Origin: Clostridiales bacterium
GTDB taxonomy: Bacteria; Bacillota; Clostridia; Lachnospirales; WRAX01
NCBI GenBank assembly: GCA_031262335.1
Contig: JAISHX010000040.1
Location: 1-5,921 of the forward strand
Direction of reading: 5' to 3'
DNA: 5,921 nucleotides
A program made the translations under genes and the position numbers. Below are positions 1-5,921 of the stretch, piece after piece. The notes under the pieces are model-generated. The model did not search any database. It saw only the letters and a program-made list of their open reading frames with translations, and had not been told where the DNA came from. Position 1 is the stretch's first letter, and every line of letters starts with the position of its first letter.

Positions 1-37
1 AATAAATAAGATAAACTAAACAGTATGAGGGTGACTT

Positions 38-1072
38 ATGAAAACGTATAACATAGGGATACTGGGGTTTGGGACAGTTGGCTCCGGCGTATTTGACATT
101 TTCAGCAAAAACGCAGATATAATTAAAGAGAAAAACTGTCTTGCGGTTAATGTAAAACGGATTCTTGACCTTAGAAAATTTCCCGGGAGTCCCGCCGAAA
201 ATCTTATTACAACAAATTTTGACGATATTGTCAGCGACAATGAAATCTCCCTTGTAGTTGAAGTTCTGGGCGGAGAGCAGCCTGCTTTCGATTTTTGCAA
301 ACAAGCTCTTGCCGCAAAAAAAAGTGTCGTAACAAGTAACAAAGAGCTTGTTGAAAAACACGGTGCGGAGCTTATGAAAATCGCGTTTGAAAACGGCGTG
401 CATTTTCTGTTTGAGGCAAGTGTCGCAGGAGGCATACCCGTAATTCGATGCCTTAACGAATCTTTTAATTCCGATTCTGTCATTGAAATTTCGGGTATTC
501 TGAACGGTACAACAAACTACATTCTTACAAAAATGACAAAAGACGGGCAAAGCTTTGAGGACGCACTGGCGGACGCACAATCATTGGGATATGCGGAGCA
601 AAATCCGTCTGCCGATATTGAAGGCACAGACGCATGTCGGAAACTTGCAATACTTCTTTCGATTGCAACAGGTAAAGATGTTGACTGTCGTGACATAAAC
701 ACAAAAGGAATAGATGCGGTTACGACTTCGCAAATTGCAAAAGCCAATGAGAAAGACGGCGTAATTAAATTAGTTGCAAAAGCGAAAATAGAGAAAGATA
801 ATGTTTTTGCGCAAGTTGCTCCAATGTTTATCGGCAAAGAAAGCAGTTTGTTTAAAGTTGACGGAGCACTTAACGCTGTCAGCATACGCGGTTCCGCAAC
901 AGGAGAAATTACGCTCATTGGAATGGGTGCGGGCAAACTCCCGACTGCAAGCGCAATTGCGTCGGATATTATTGCCGCTCTTACAAGACGTCCATCCGCA
1001 CCGTTTTGGTGCGAACAGCGTCAGTCTGTTGCATCGTTTCCTGCACAGTATGCTGAAAGGTTCTCAATATGA
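38..1072 (+). CDS. hom: Homoserine dehydrogenase, short form without ACT domain
   Basis: Cytosolic enzyme that reduces L-aspartate 4-semialdehyde to L-homoserine with NAD(P)H, the branch point towards threonine and methionine. The 344-residue protein opens with a dinucleotide-binding Rossmann motif, GFGTVGSG at 10-17. The catalytic domain carries SNKELV (100-105), the ILNGTTNYI segment (154-162) and the family signature around 187-203, with E187, D198 and K202 at the positions of the yeast enzyme's Glu208, Asp219 and Lys223. The conserved GMGAGKLPTASA segment (295-306) follows. Most Bacillota homologues run to about 400-435 residues with a C-terminal ACT domain; this one stops just where that domain would begin, leaving no room before thrB. 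The ATG at 38 has a GAGGGTGA ribosome binding site (27-34) and starts right at the Rossmann fold. All three forward frames carry stops within bases 1-19, so no upstream gene overlaps it. Function is near certain; loss of allosteric control is inference. Confidence 0.95.
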   Translation: MKTYNIGILGFGTVGSGVFDIFSKNADIIKEKNCLAVNVKRILDLRKFPGSPAENLITTNFDDIVSDNEISLVVEVLGGEQPAFDFCKQALAAKKSVVTSNKELVEKHGAELMKIAFENGVHFLFEASVAGGIPVIRCLNESFNSDSVIEISGILNGTTNYILTKMTKDGQSFEDALADAQSLGYAEQNPSADIEGTDACRKLAILLSIATGKDVDCRDINTKGIDAVTTSQIAKANEKDGVIKLVAKAKIEKDNVFAQVAPMFIGKESSLFKVDGALNAVSIRGSATGEITLIGMGAGKLPTASAIASDIIAALTRRPSAPFWCEQRQSVASFPAQYAERFSI

Positions 1073-1980
1073 GAGAATTTTGTGTAAAAGTCCCCGCGAC
1101 AACCGCGAATCTTGGTCCCGGATTCGACTGCATAGGAATGGCTCTTCAGTTATATAATTCCGTAAAAGTCGAATTAACAGAAGATAAAAAAATTCCTCTG
1201 GAAATAATTTCAAGAAACAATTTCCACATTCCGGCGGATGAAACAAACTTAATTTATGCTTCTATAAAAAGATTCTACGATGAGGCGGGAATCGGAAATT
1301 TACCCCCGATTAGACTTACACAAGACGATAAAATTCCAATGACGCGCGGACTTGGCAGCAGTGCAGCCTGCATTGTGGCAGGACTTATTGCCGCCAATGA
1401 AATTTCCGGCTTGAAACTGAAAAAAGAAGACCTTGCCGCGCTTGCGGCAAAAATTGAAGGGCATCCCGATAACTGTGTTCCCGCGATTATGGGCGGAGTT
1501 GTCGTCGGAGCGGTTACAAACGGACAGCTTTCTTTTATTAAGCTGTATACAGGACTTTTTGAGCAAAACAATGTTTCGTTTGCGGTTTGCGTGCCGGGGT
1601 TTGAGCTTTCAACAGAGCTGGCACGCAAAGTCCTGCCCGAAAAATATTCCCGTGCGGATGCGGTTTTTAATGTTTCGCACGCCTCGCTTTTGACCGCCGC
1701 GCTTGCAAACGGCGACTTATCAAAGCTGTCTGCGGCAATGGCGGACAAAATCCACCAGCCTTACCGCTCGGCACTTGTTCCGAATATGACGGAGATTTTT
1801 GAAAAAGCCAACAAACTCGGTGCGATTGGGTCTTTTTTAAGCGGTGCCGGACCTACAATTATTTCATTGTTTACCGAACATGATTTTGAGAAAAAAATGC
1901 AAAGCTATTTGGACACGCTGCCCGGAGGCTGGCAAATTTTTAATCTTAAACTTGATTACAACGGAGCTGTAATTGAATAA
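1069..1980 (+). CDS. thrB: Homoserine kinase (GHMP kinase family)
   Basis: Cytosolic kinase that transfers phosphate from ATP to L-homoserine, giving O-phosphohomoserine, the substrate of threonine synthase. The 303 residues match the usual family length. All three GHMP motifs are visible: PATTANLGPGFD near the N terminus (9-20), the glycine/serine-rich ATP loop PMTRGLGSSAA (90-100), and the C-terminal SGAGPTIIS (258-266). EGHPDN (130-135) supplies the glutamate that helps bind magnesium in this family. The ATG overlaps the hom stop codon as ATGA (4 bases), and GAAAGG at 1055-1060 inside hom is a well-spaced ribosome binding site, so the two genes are very probably co-transcribed and translationally coupled. 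No threonine synthase gene follows; a probable terminator lies just downstream. Nothing looks broken or unusual. Confidence 0.96.
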   Translation: MREFCVKVPATTANLGPGFDCIGMALQLYNSVKVELTEDKKIPLEIISRNNFHIPADETNLIYASIKRFYDEAGIGNLPPIRLTQDDKIPMTRGLGSSAACIVAGLIAANEISGLKLKKEDLAALAAKIEGHPDNCVPAIMGGVVVGAVTNGQLSFIKLYTGLFEQNNVSFAVCVPGFELSTELARKVLPEKYSRADAVFNVSHASLLTAALANGDLSKLSAAMADKIHQPYRSALVPNMTEIFEKANKLGAIGSFLSGAGPTIISLFTEHDFEKKMQSYLDTLPGGWQIFNLKLDYNGAVIE

Positions 1981-1986
1981 CTAATT

Positions 1987-2019
1987 TAAGGGGCTGCTTG
2001 CCCCTTGTTGCGTTTGTTT
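1987..2019 (+). terminator. Probable intrinsic terminator after hom-thrB
   Basis: A perfect 7-base-pair stem (AAGGGGC at 1988-1994, GCCCCTT at 2000-2006) with a 5-base loop begins 8 bases after the thrB stop. It is followed by the moderately T-rich tail GTTGCGTTTGTTT. The stem is GC-rich and well placed, but the T-tract is interrupted by G and C, so termination may be partial. Readthrough into lysC cannot be excluded. Confidence 0.6.
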
Positions 2020-2030
2020 AAAAAATGTTT

Positions 2031-2059
2031 TTGACAATCATTTTGTTTTAGACCATGTT
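2031..2059 (+). promoter_or_regulatory. Possible sigma-A-type promoter for lysC
   Basis: A perfect -35 consensus TTGACA lies at 2031-2036 between the probable thrB terminator and lysC. At the ideal 17-base spacing the -10 hexamer would be CATGTT (2054-2059), which keeps only the A2, T3 and T6 positions of TATAAT. The T-rich spacer and the position between a terminator and a new gene support a promoter; the weak -10 argues that it is weak or needs an activator. Transcription would start near 2066, leaving a leader of about 35 bases. Confidence 0.4.
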
Positions 2060-2082
2060 AAATGTATCGGCACACGGTCTAA
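2048..2082. promoter_or_regulatory. Imperfect inverted repeat before lysC (operator or leader hairpin)
   Basis: TTAGACCATGT (2048-2058) and ACACGGTCTAA (2072-2082) pair at 10 of 11 positions around a 13-base centre, with a perfect outer 7-base arm, TTAGACC/GGTCTAA. The left arm covers the proposed -10 element and the right arm ends 2 bases before the lysC ribosome binding site. If the promoter at 2031 is real, this would be a repressor-type operator, because a transcript starting near 2066 would lack the left arm. If transcription comes from upstream, it could form an RNA hairpin beside the ribosome binding site. I do not recognise it as the site of a named regulator. Confidence 0.45.
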
Positions 2083-2084
2083 CA

Positions 2085-2104
2085 GAGGAGAGAGATATAG
2101 ATTG
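2085..2104 (+). promoter_or_regulatory. Ribosome binding site and TTG start of lysC
   Basis: GAGGAG (2085-2090) lies 11 bases before the TTG at 2102. No in-frame ATG or GTG exists between the ribosome binding site and the conserved KFGGSS motif, which begins at codon 6. Aspartokinases normally have this motif within the first 5-10 residues, so the TTG is the best start despite the rather long spacing. Confidence 0.75.
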
Positions 2105-3349
2105 CTGATTGTTCAGAAGTTTGGCGGGAGTTCTGTTGCAAACGCCGAACGGATAAAACGTTGCGCCGGAAGAATAAAAGAATGTTACGACAAAGGAAAT
2201 GCGATGGTTATCGTATTGAGCGCACAGGGAGATACTACAGATGACTTAATTGAAAAAGCGCGTGAAATTTCACAAACGCCGTCGCGGCGTGAAATGGATA
2301 TGCTGCTTTCAACAGGGGAGCAAATTTCCGTTGCGCTTATGTCTATTGCGCTTCAGGAATTAGGCGTGCCGGCAGTTTCATTAAACGCCGTTCAAGCCGG
2401 AATAGTTACGACTGCGGCACACTCAAACGCCCGCTTTAAAAAAATTAAAACCGAAAGAATTATTGCCGAACTCGACAAGAAAAATATTGTTGTTATTACC
2501 GGATTTCAGGGAATAACCGAATCGGGAGATATTACAACACTCGGTCGCGGAGGTTCCGATACGACAGCCGTCGCACTTGCCGCCTCACTTAACGCCGATA
2601 TTTGCGAAATTTATACGGACGTTGAGGGCGTTTTTACCGCCGACCCTCGTGCTGTTCGTACCGCGCGTAAGCTTGATGAAATAAGCTACGACGAAATGTT
2701 GGAACTTGCCTGCCTCGGAGCAAAAGTGCTTGAAAAACGCTCTGTTGAGCTTGCGAAAAAATATAATATCAGTCTTGTCGTGCGTTCAAGCATGTCGAAC
2801 GCGTCAGGAACAACTGTCAAGGCACAAAGTGCGTTGAAACCTATGCTTGTAAGCGGTGTCGCCGTTGACAAAGACGTTGCGCGTGTTTCGATTACCAGTA
2901 TCAGCAACGTACCGGGCGCAGCATCAACCATCTTTTCATTACTGGCGAAAAACCGTATTTCCGTTGACATAATACTTCAGTCAATCGGGCGTGCATCCAC
3001 TTTAAAAGACATTTCTTTCACCGTCGCAAAATCCGACCTGAACGAAACAATGCAAATCCTTAAAGACAATCAGGCTTATATATCATATAAAGACATTTCA
3101 AGTGACGATTCAATAGCAAAACTTTCTGTCGTCGGCGCGGGAATGGAATCAAATTCCGGAATTGCGGCAGACTTTTTCACCGCGCTGTCTGCTGCCGGCG
3201 TAAATATCGAAATGATTGCAACTTCCGAAATAAAAATTTCCGTACTTGTAAATAGTAATGATGCTGACAAAGGTGCAATAGCCGCCCATAATAAGTTTAT
3301 CAACAGTACGACACTCGGCACAACAATTACACAAAAGGAGGAGCGCTGA
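2102..3349 (+). CDS. lysC: Aspartokinase, monofunctional, with tandem C-terminal ACT domains
   Basis: Phosphorylates L-aspartate with ATP to give 4-phospho-L-aspartate, the committed step to lysine, threonine, methionine and (via dihydrodipicolinate) related products. The 415 residues are close to Bacillus LysC length. The amino acid kinase domain (about 1-235) shows KFGGSS (6-11), STGEQIS with E73 (70-76), the TTLGRGGSDTTA loop (145-156) and DPR (181-183). Two ACT domains follow (about 260-330 and 340-400), including DIILQSIGR (289-297) and the STSEI-like ATSEIKIS (373-380). Residues that shift lysine/threonine inhibition when mutated in the Corynebacterium enzyme (A279, T311, S381) correspond by hand alignment to A274, S305 and S375, and the N-x-P-G ligand loop is intact (269-272). 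Feedback inhibition is therefore likely; lysine, threonine or both cannot be decided. Codon 1 is TTG. One base separates it from the next gene, which duplicates its ACT region. Confidence 0.96.
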   Translation: MLIVQKFGGSSVANAERIKRCAGRIKECYDKGNAMVIVLSAQGDTTDDLIEKAREISQTPSRREMDMLLSTGEQISVALMSIALQELGVPAVSLNAVQAGIVTTAAHSNARFKKIKTERIIAELDKKNIVVITGFQGITESGDITTLGRGGSDTTAVALAASLNADICEIYTDVEGVFTADPRAVRTARKLDEISYDEMLELACLGAKVLEKRSVELAKKYNISLVVRSSMSNASGTTVKAQSALKPMLVSGVAVDKDVARVSITSISNVPGAASTIFSLLAKNRISVDIILQSIGRASTLKDISFTVAKSDLNETMQILKDNQAYISYKDISSDDSIAKLSVVGAGMESNSGIAADFFTALSAAGVNIEMIATSEIKISVLVNSNDADKGAIAAHNKFINSTTLGTTITQKEER

Positions 3350-3827
3350 TTTGAAAGACGAATTATTGGAAACTATGCTCATTAGTGATGTTGGCGTAGA
3401 GAAAAACATCGGTCGTATAGCTATTATCGGCGTCAGGCATTTGCTCGGTTCAGCTTCTGAAATTTTTACGGCTTTGGCAAAAAATAATATTTCTGTCGAT
3501 ATAATATTGCAGTCAATCGGACGTACGCAAAAAAAAGACATTTCTTTTACCGTTGCGAAGTCCGATTTGGAAAAGGCAAAACAGACTATTGAAGAAAACA
3601 GAAATTCCATAATATTTGATAAAATTTCTGTTGACGATTCTGTTGCAAAAATTTCTGTTCTCGGCGCGGGAATGGCGTCGAACCCGGGCATTGCGGCAAT
3701 GTTTTTTGAATCTCTTTTTAAAGCCGGTATAAATATTGATATGATTTCAACGTCCGAAATTAAAATAGCCGTACTTGTTCCGGAACAATATGCCGATGCA
3801 GGCGCGGAGGCAGTTCGCAACAGGTTT
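2843..3827 (+). repeat. Tandem paralogous duplication: lysC ACT region and downstream ACT gene
   Basis: The lysC segment 2843-3298 and the segment 3375-3827 of the next gene are direct, diverged copies, offset by 532 bases, then 529 after a one-codon indel. A hand alignment gives about 88 identical residues of 153 (roughly 57%). The longest stretches are ISVDIILQSIGR, KDISFTVAKSDL and TSEIKI. DNA identity is mostly broken at third positions, with only short perfect runs such as TCGGCGCGGGAATGG, so the duplication is old and both copies appear to have been kept under protein-level selection. Confidence 0.9.
3335..3353 (+). promoter_or_regulatory. Strong ribosome binding site and TTG start of the ACT gene
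   Basis: AAGGAGG at 3335-3341, a near-perfect Shine-Dalgarno sequence, lies inside the end of lysC and 9 bases before the TTG at 3351. This is stronger than the lysC site and shows that the downstream reading frame is meant to be translated in its own right, probably by coupling to lysC termination at 3347-3349. Confidence 0.85.
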
Positions 3828-3851
3828 ATTGCCGAAAATATGCTTGTTTGA
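3351..3851 (+). CDS. Standalone tandem-ACT protein, aspartokinase regulatory-subunit-like
   Basis: A 166-residue protein made of two ACT domains (about 22-90 and 100-160) with no kinase domain, signal peptide or membrane segment. It aligns end to end with the ACT part of the adjacent LysC, with DIILQSIGR at 50-58, KDISFTVAKSD at 62-72 and STSEIKIA at 133-140. ACT domains bind amino acids and dimerise with one another. In Bacillus aspartokinase II and Corynebacterium aspartokinase, a free ACT-pair beta subunit, made from an internal lysC start, assembles with the full alpha subunit. I infer that this gene encodes such a beta subunit as a separate product. It begins with TTG after a strong ribosome binding site, one base after lysC. 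The first ACT loop differs from LysC (HLLG at 30-33 instead of NVPG), while Q54, S65 and S135 at known effector-site positions are kept. It could instead be a residue of a lost second aspartokinase, but the intact frame and signals argue against decay. Confidence 0.88.
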   Translation: MKDELLETMLISDVGVEKNIGRIAIIGVRHLLGSASEIFTALAKNNISVDIILQSIGRTQKKDISFTVAKSDLEKAKQTIEENRNSIIFDKISVDDSVAKISVLGAGMASNPGIAAMFFESLFKAGINIDMISTSEIKIAVLVPEQYADAGAEAVRNRFIAENMLV

Positions 3852-3876
3852 AAATACTTGCGGAGGATGAGATAAT

Positions 3877-5607
3877 ATGACATTTATGGAAAATTATCAG
3901 AAGTGGCTTTCCGACCCTTATTTCGATGAAAAAACGAAGGAAGAACTGAAATCACTTGCGGGCAACGAAAAAGAAATCGAGGATAGATTCTACAAAAACC
4001 TTGAGTTTGGCACAGGCGGATTGAGAGGCGTTCTTGGTGCGGGCAGTAACCGTATGAATATTTATACAGTACGGCAGGCAACACAGGGGCTTGCAAATTA
4101 CATTATAAAGCATGGCGGCAATGAAGGCATTGGTATTGCCGTCGCCCATGACTCCCGCCGAATGAGCCGCGAATTTGCGTTGGAAACGGCTCTTGTTTGC
4201 TGTGCAAACGGGATTCCGGCGTATATTTTTCCGTCTTTGCGTCCAACACCGATGCTTTCGTTTGCTGTCCGAAACTTAGGCTGTATTGCCGGAGTTGTTA
4301 TTACCGCAAGCCATAACCCTGCCGAATATAACGGATATAAGGCATACTGGGCAGACGGCGGGCAGATTCCTTTTCCGAGAGATGAAGAAATAATAAAAGA
4401 AGTCGCGCTTATAACATCGTTTTCACAAGTGAAAACAATGAGTGAAGATGAGGCAAAAGAAAAAGGTTTACTGAAAATTATAAGCCATGAAGTGGACGAC
4501 GCTTTTGTCGAAAATGTAAAGGCTCAAATTGTTAATCCCGAAATTATTACAAGAAATGAAGACCTCAAAATTGTATACACGCCGTTGCACGGAGCAGGCA
4601 ACCGCCCTGTAAGACGCGTTTTATCGGAACTCGGATTCAAAAAAGTGTACGTTGTGCCGGAACAGGAATTTCCCGACCCTAATTTTACAACCGTTTCCTA
4701 TCCTAATCCGGAAGATTTTAAGGTTTTTGAACTGGCAATTAAACTTGCCGCCGAAATTGATGCCGACATTATTGCCGCAACAGACCCCGACTGTGACCGT
4801 GTCGGCATTGTTGTACGCGATTCTCAAGGAAATTATTCAGTGCTGACAGGAAACATGACAGGCGCACTCCTTTGCAATTATGTTTTGTCACAGCGGCATG
4901 AAAAAGGCATTATGCCTGAAAAAGCCGCCGTTGTTTCCACAATTGTTTCCACCGATATTACAAAAGAAATAACAAAAAAATTCGGTGTCAAATATTATGA
5001 GGTTTTAACCGGATTTAAATATATAGGCGAGAAAATTAAAGAGTTTGAAAACACCGGTGAAAACTTTGTTTTCGGCTTTGAAGAAAGCTACGGCTGTCTT
5101 GCAGGCACTTACGCCCGCGACAAAGACGCCGTTGTTGCAACCGCTCTTATTTGTGAAATGACTGCTTATTATAAAGAAAAAGGCATGACTCTTTATGATG
5201 CCCTTCAGGAAATGTATAAAGAATACGGTTATTACAAAGAATCTATCCAGAGCATAACTCTCAAAGGCAAAGACGGTGCGGAACAAATCAAAAAAATTAT
5301 GTCAAATCTGCGTCTTAATCCTCCGAAATGTATCGGGGGGGCAGTCGTTTCGGAAATACGCGACTATACAACAGATACTGTTAAAAACATTATTTCAGGC
5401 AAAACAAGCGACACGGGTCTGCCCGCTTCAAACGTATTATACTATGAGCTTTCGGACGGAAGTTGGTTCTGTGTACGCCCGTCCGGTACAGAGCCTAAAA
5501 TCAAAGTATATTTCGGCACAAAAGGCGACTCTGCCGCTAATGCCGACGAAAAACTCAAATCCGTCATAGCAGGAGTTATGGAGGAGTTTAACAACGCCAA
5601 TTCATAA
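3877..5607 (+). CDS. pgcA: Alpha-phosphoglucomutase / phosphomannomutase
   Basis: Interconverts glucose 6-phosphate and glucose 1-phosphate (and, in many relatives, the mannose phosphates), supplying nucleotide sugars for cell-wall, glycolipid or glycogen synthesis in the cytosol. The 576 residues match Bacillus PgcA-type enzymes. GTGGLRG (45-51) opens domain 1. TASHNP (143-148) holds the phosphoserine S145. DPDCDR (303-308) gives metal ligands D303, D305 and D307. GFEESYG (400-406) is the sugar-binding loop, and RPSGTEPK (534-541) binds the substrate phosphate. All four domains are complete. GGAGG (3862-3866) lies 10 bases before the ATG at 3877; a second ATG at 3886 is too close to a start codon that already has good spacing. 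It follows the ACT gene by 25 bases with no terminator, so co-transcription is likely although the pathway is unrelated. Glucose or mannose preference cannot be read from the motifs with confidence. Confidence 0.93.
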   Translation: MTFMENYQKWLSDPYFDEKTKEELKSLAGNEKEIEDRFYKNLEFGTGGLRGVLGAGSNRMNIYTVRQATQGLANYIIKHGGNEGIGIAVAHDSRRMSREFALETALVCCANGIPAYIFPSLRPTPMLSFAVRNLGCIAGVVITASHNPAEYNGYKAYWADGGQIPFPRDEEIIKEVALITSFSQVKTMSEDEAKEKGLLKIISHEVDDAFVENVKAQIVNPEIITRNEDLKIVYTPLHGAGNRPVRRVLSELGFKKVYVVPEQEFPDPNFTTVSYPNPEDFKVFELAIKLAAEIDADIIAATDPDCDRVGIVVRDSQGNYSVLTGNMTGALLCNYVLSQRHEKGIMPEKAAVVSTIVSTDITKEITKKFGVKYYEVLTGFKYIGEKIKEFENTGENFVFGFEESYGCLAGTYARDKDAVVATALICEMTAYYKEKGMTLYDALQEMYKEYGYYKESIQSITLKGKDGAEQIKKIMSNLRLNPPKCIGGAVVSEIRDYTTDTVKNIISGKTSDTGLPASNVLYYELSDGSWFCVRPSGTEPKIKVYFGTKGDSAANADEKLKSVIAGVMEEFNNANS

Positions 5608-5621
5608 CAAAGGAGGTTCAT

Positions 5622-5921
5622 ATGAAAAAATTATCTTCACTATTAATTGCTGTATGTCTTTTGGTAAGCGCGTGGGGAGCGTCTTATGTTTACGGCGCGA
5701 AATCACCCAACGATAACTTCGTTAAGGCGACTATTTATACCGGCGCAAAGTTATCTGTCCGTGATATTCCGCTCAATGCAGACGCTATTTTGTATAACGA
5801 AGCTGTTTATGCAAAAGTGAGCACTTTAGCCGCTTACACAGGCTACAGCCATAAATGGGACTCAAAAACAGATGTTACTTACCTGACAAAAACTTCCGTA
5901 TTTACAACAACACCGCGTAAT
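5622..5921 (+). CDS. Secreted stalk-domain-like protein (partial, 3' end outside window)
   Basis: The first 100 codons of an open frame that runs off the window edge. The N terminus is a classical Sec signal peptide: MKK, a hydrophobic core (about 4-17), then a likely cleavage after VYG (23-25) or YGA (24-26). The cysteine at 12 is not in a lipobox, because valine precedes it. The mature part (about 51-91) has the pattern of the copper amine oxidase N-terminal-like 'stalk' domain common in Clostridia surface proteins: a short beta hairpin (AILYNEAVYAKV, 55-66), a helix with LAAYTGY (69-75), then KWDSKTDVTYL (78-88), equivalent to the family's usual W-D-x-x-T-x-x-V ending. It lies 14 bases after pgcA with an excellent AAAGGAGGT site (about 5609-5617), so it is probably in the same transcript. 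What follows the stalk domain, and hence the function, cannot be seen. The domain call is by pattern only. Confidence 0.72.
   Translation, partial: MKKLSSLLIAVCLLVSAWGASYVYGAKSPNDNFVKATIYTGAKLSVRDIPLNADAILYNEAVYAKVSTLAAYTGYSHKWDSKTDVTYLTKTSVFTTTPRN

Noticed and set aside
1..37. Promoter for hom in the AT-rich first bases
   Set aside because: No -35/-10 pair at acceptable spacing can be seen in 37 bases; the promoter probably lies upstream of the window.
980..1157. A frameshift at the end of hom hiding an ACT domain
   Set aside because: The other forward frames through this stretch read as low-complexity nonsense, and thrB begins immediately with a fully conserved N terminus, leaving no space for about 80 further residues.
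3351..3851. The ACT gene as a decayed remnant of a second aspartokinase, or a frameshifted tail of lysC
   Set aside because: It has its own strong ribosome binding site and start, no internal stop, and conserved core motifs; LysC already has a complete ACT pair, so no frameshift is needed to explain the sequence.
3149..3883. A 244-codon open frame on the minus strand opposite the end of lysC and the ACT gene
   Set aside because: It lies wholly against well-supported conserved genes, has no credible family motif, and its repeat-like halves simply mirror the two ACT copies on the other strand.
3886..3888. ATG at 3886 as the pgcA start
   Set aside because: The ATG at 3877 has ideal spacing (10 bases) from GGAGG; the later ATG would be 19 bases away.
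5622..5660. Lipoprotein signal with cysteine 12 as the lipidated residue
   Set aside because: The residue before the cysteine is valine rather than Gly, Ala or Ser, and the cysteine lies inside the hydrophobic core, so a signal peptidase I site near residue 25 fits better.

Overview
This window is a compact, single-strand (+) stretch of bacterial chromosome. Coding density, strong AGGAGG-type ribosome binding sites, two TTG starts, a Bacillus-type phosphoglucomutase and a secreted 'stalk domain' protein point to a low-to-mid GC member of the Bacillota, most likely Clostridia. That placement is inference from style and gene types, not from a marker gene.

Layout: (1) hom (38-1072), a homoserine dehydrogenase with the catalytic part but no C-terminal ACT domain. 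(2) thrB (1069-1980), homoserine kinase, overlapping hom by 4 bases. (3) A 121-base gap with a probable terminator (about 1987-2019), a possible promoter (TTGACA at 2031) and a long imperfect inverted repeat (2048-2082) next to the lysC ribosome binding site. (4) lysC (2102-3349), a full-length aspartokinase with a catalytic domain and two ACT domains. (5) A 166-residue gene (3351-3851), one base after lysC, consisting almost entirely of a second copy of the LysC tandem-ACT region (about 57% identical by hand count) with no kinase domain. (6) pgcA (3877-5607), an alpha-phosphoglucomutase/phosphomannomutase. (7) The first 100 codons of a secreted protein (5622 onward, cut by the window edge) resembling the copper amine oxidase N-terminal-like 'stalk' domain.

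How the genes fit together: LysC phosphorylates aspartate at the head of the aspartate family. Hom reduces aspartate semialdehyde to homoserine, and ThrB phosphorylates homoserine towards threonine. The aspartate semialdehyde dehydrogenase and threonine synthase are not in the window. The most interesting point is the allocation of regulatory domains: Hom has lost its ACT domain, while aspartokinase-type ACT domains exist twice, once fused to the kinase and once as a separate protein. In Bacillus and Corynebacterium a free ACT-pair beta subunit of aspartokinase is made from an internal start within lysC. Here a separate, diverged gene may supply it. The last two genes have no obvious link to amino acid synthesis and seem to be joined by close spacing only.
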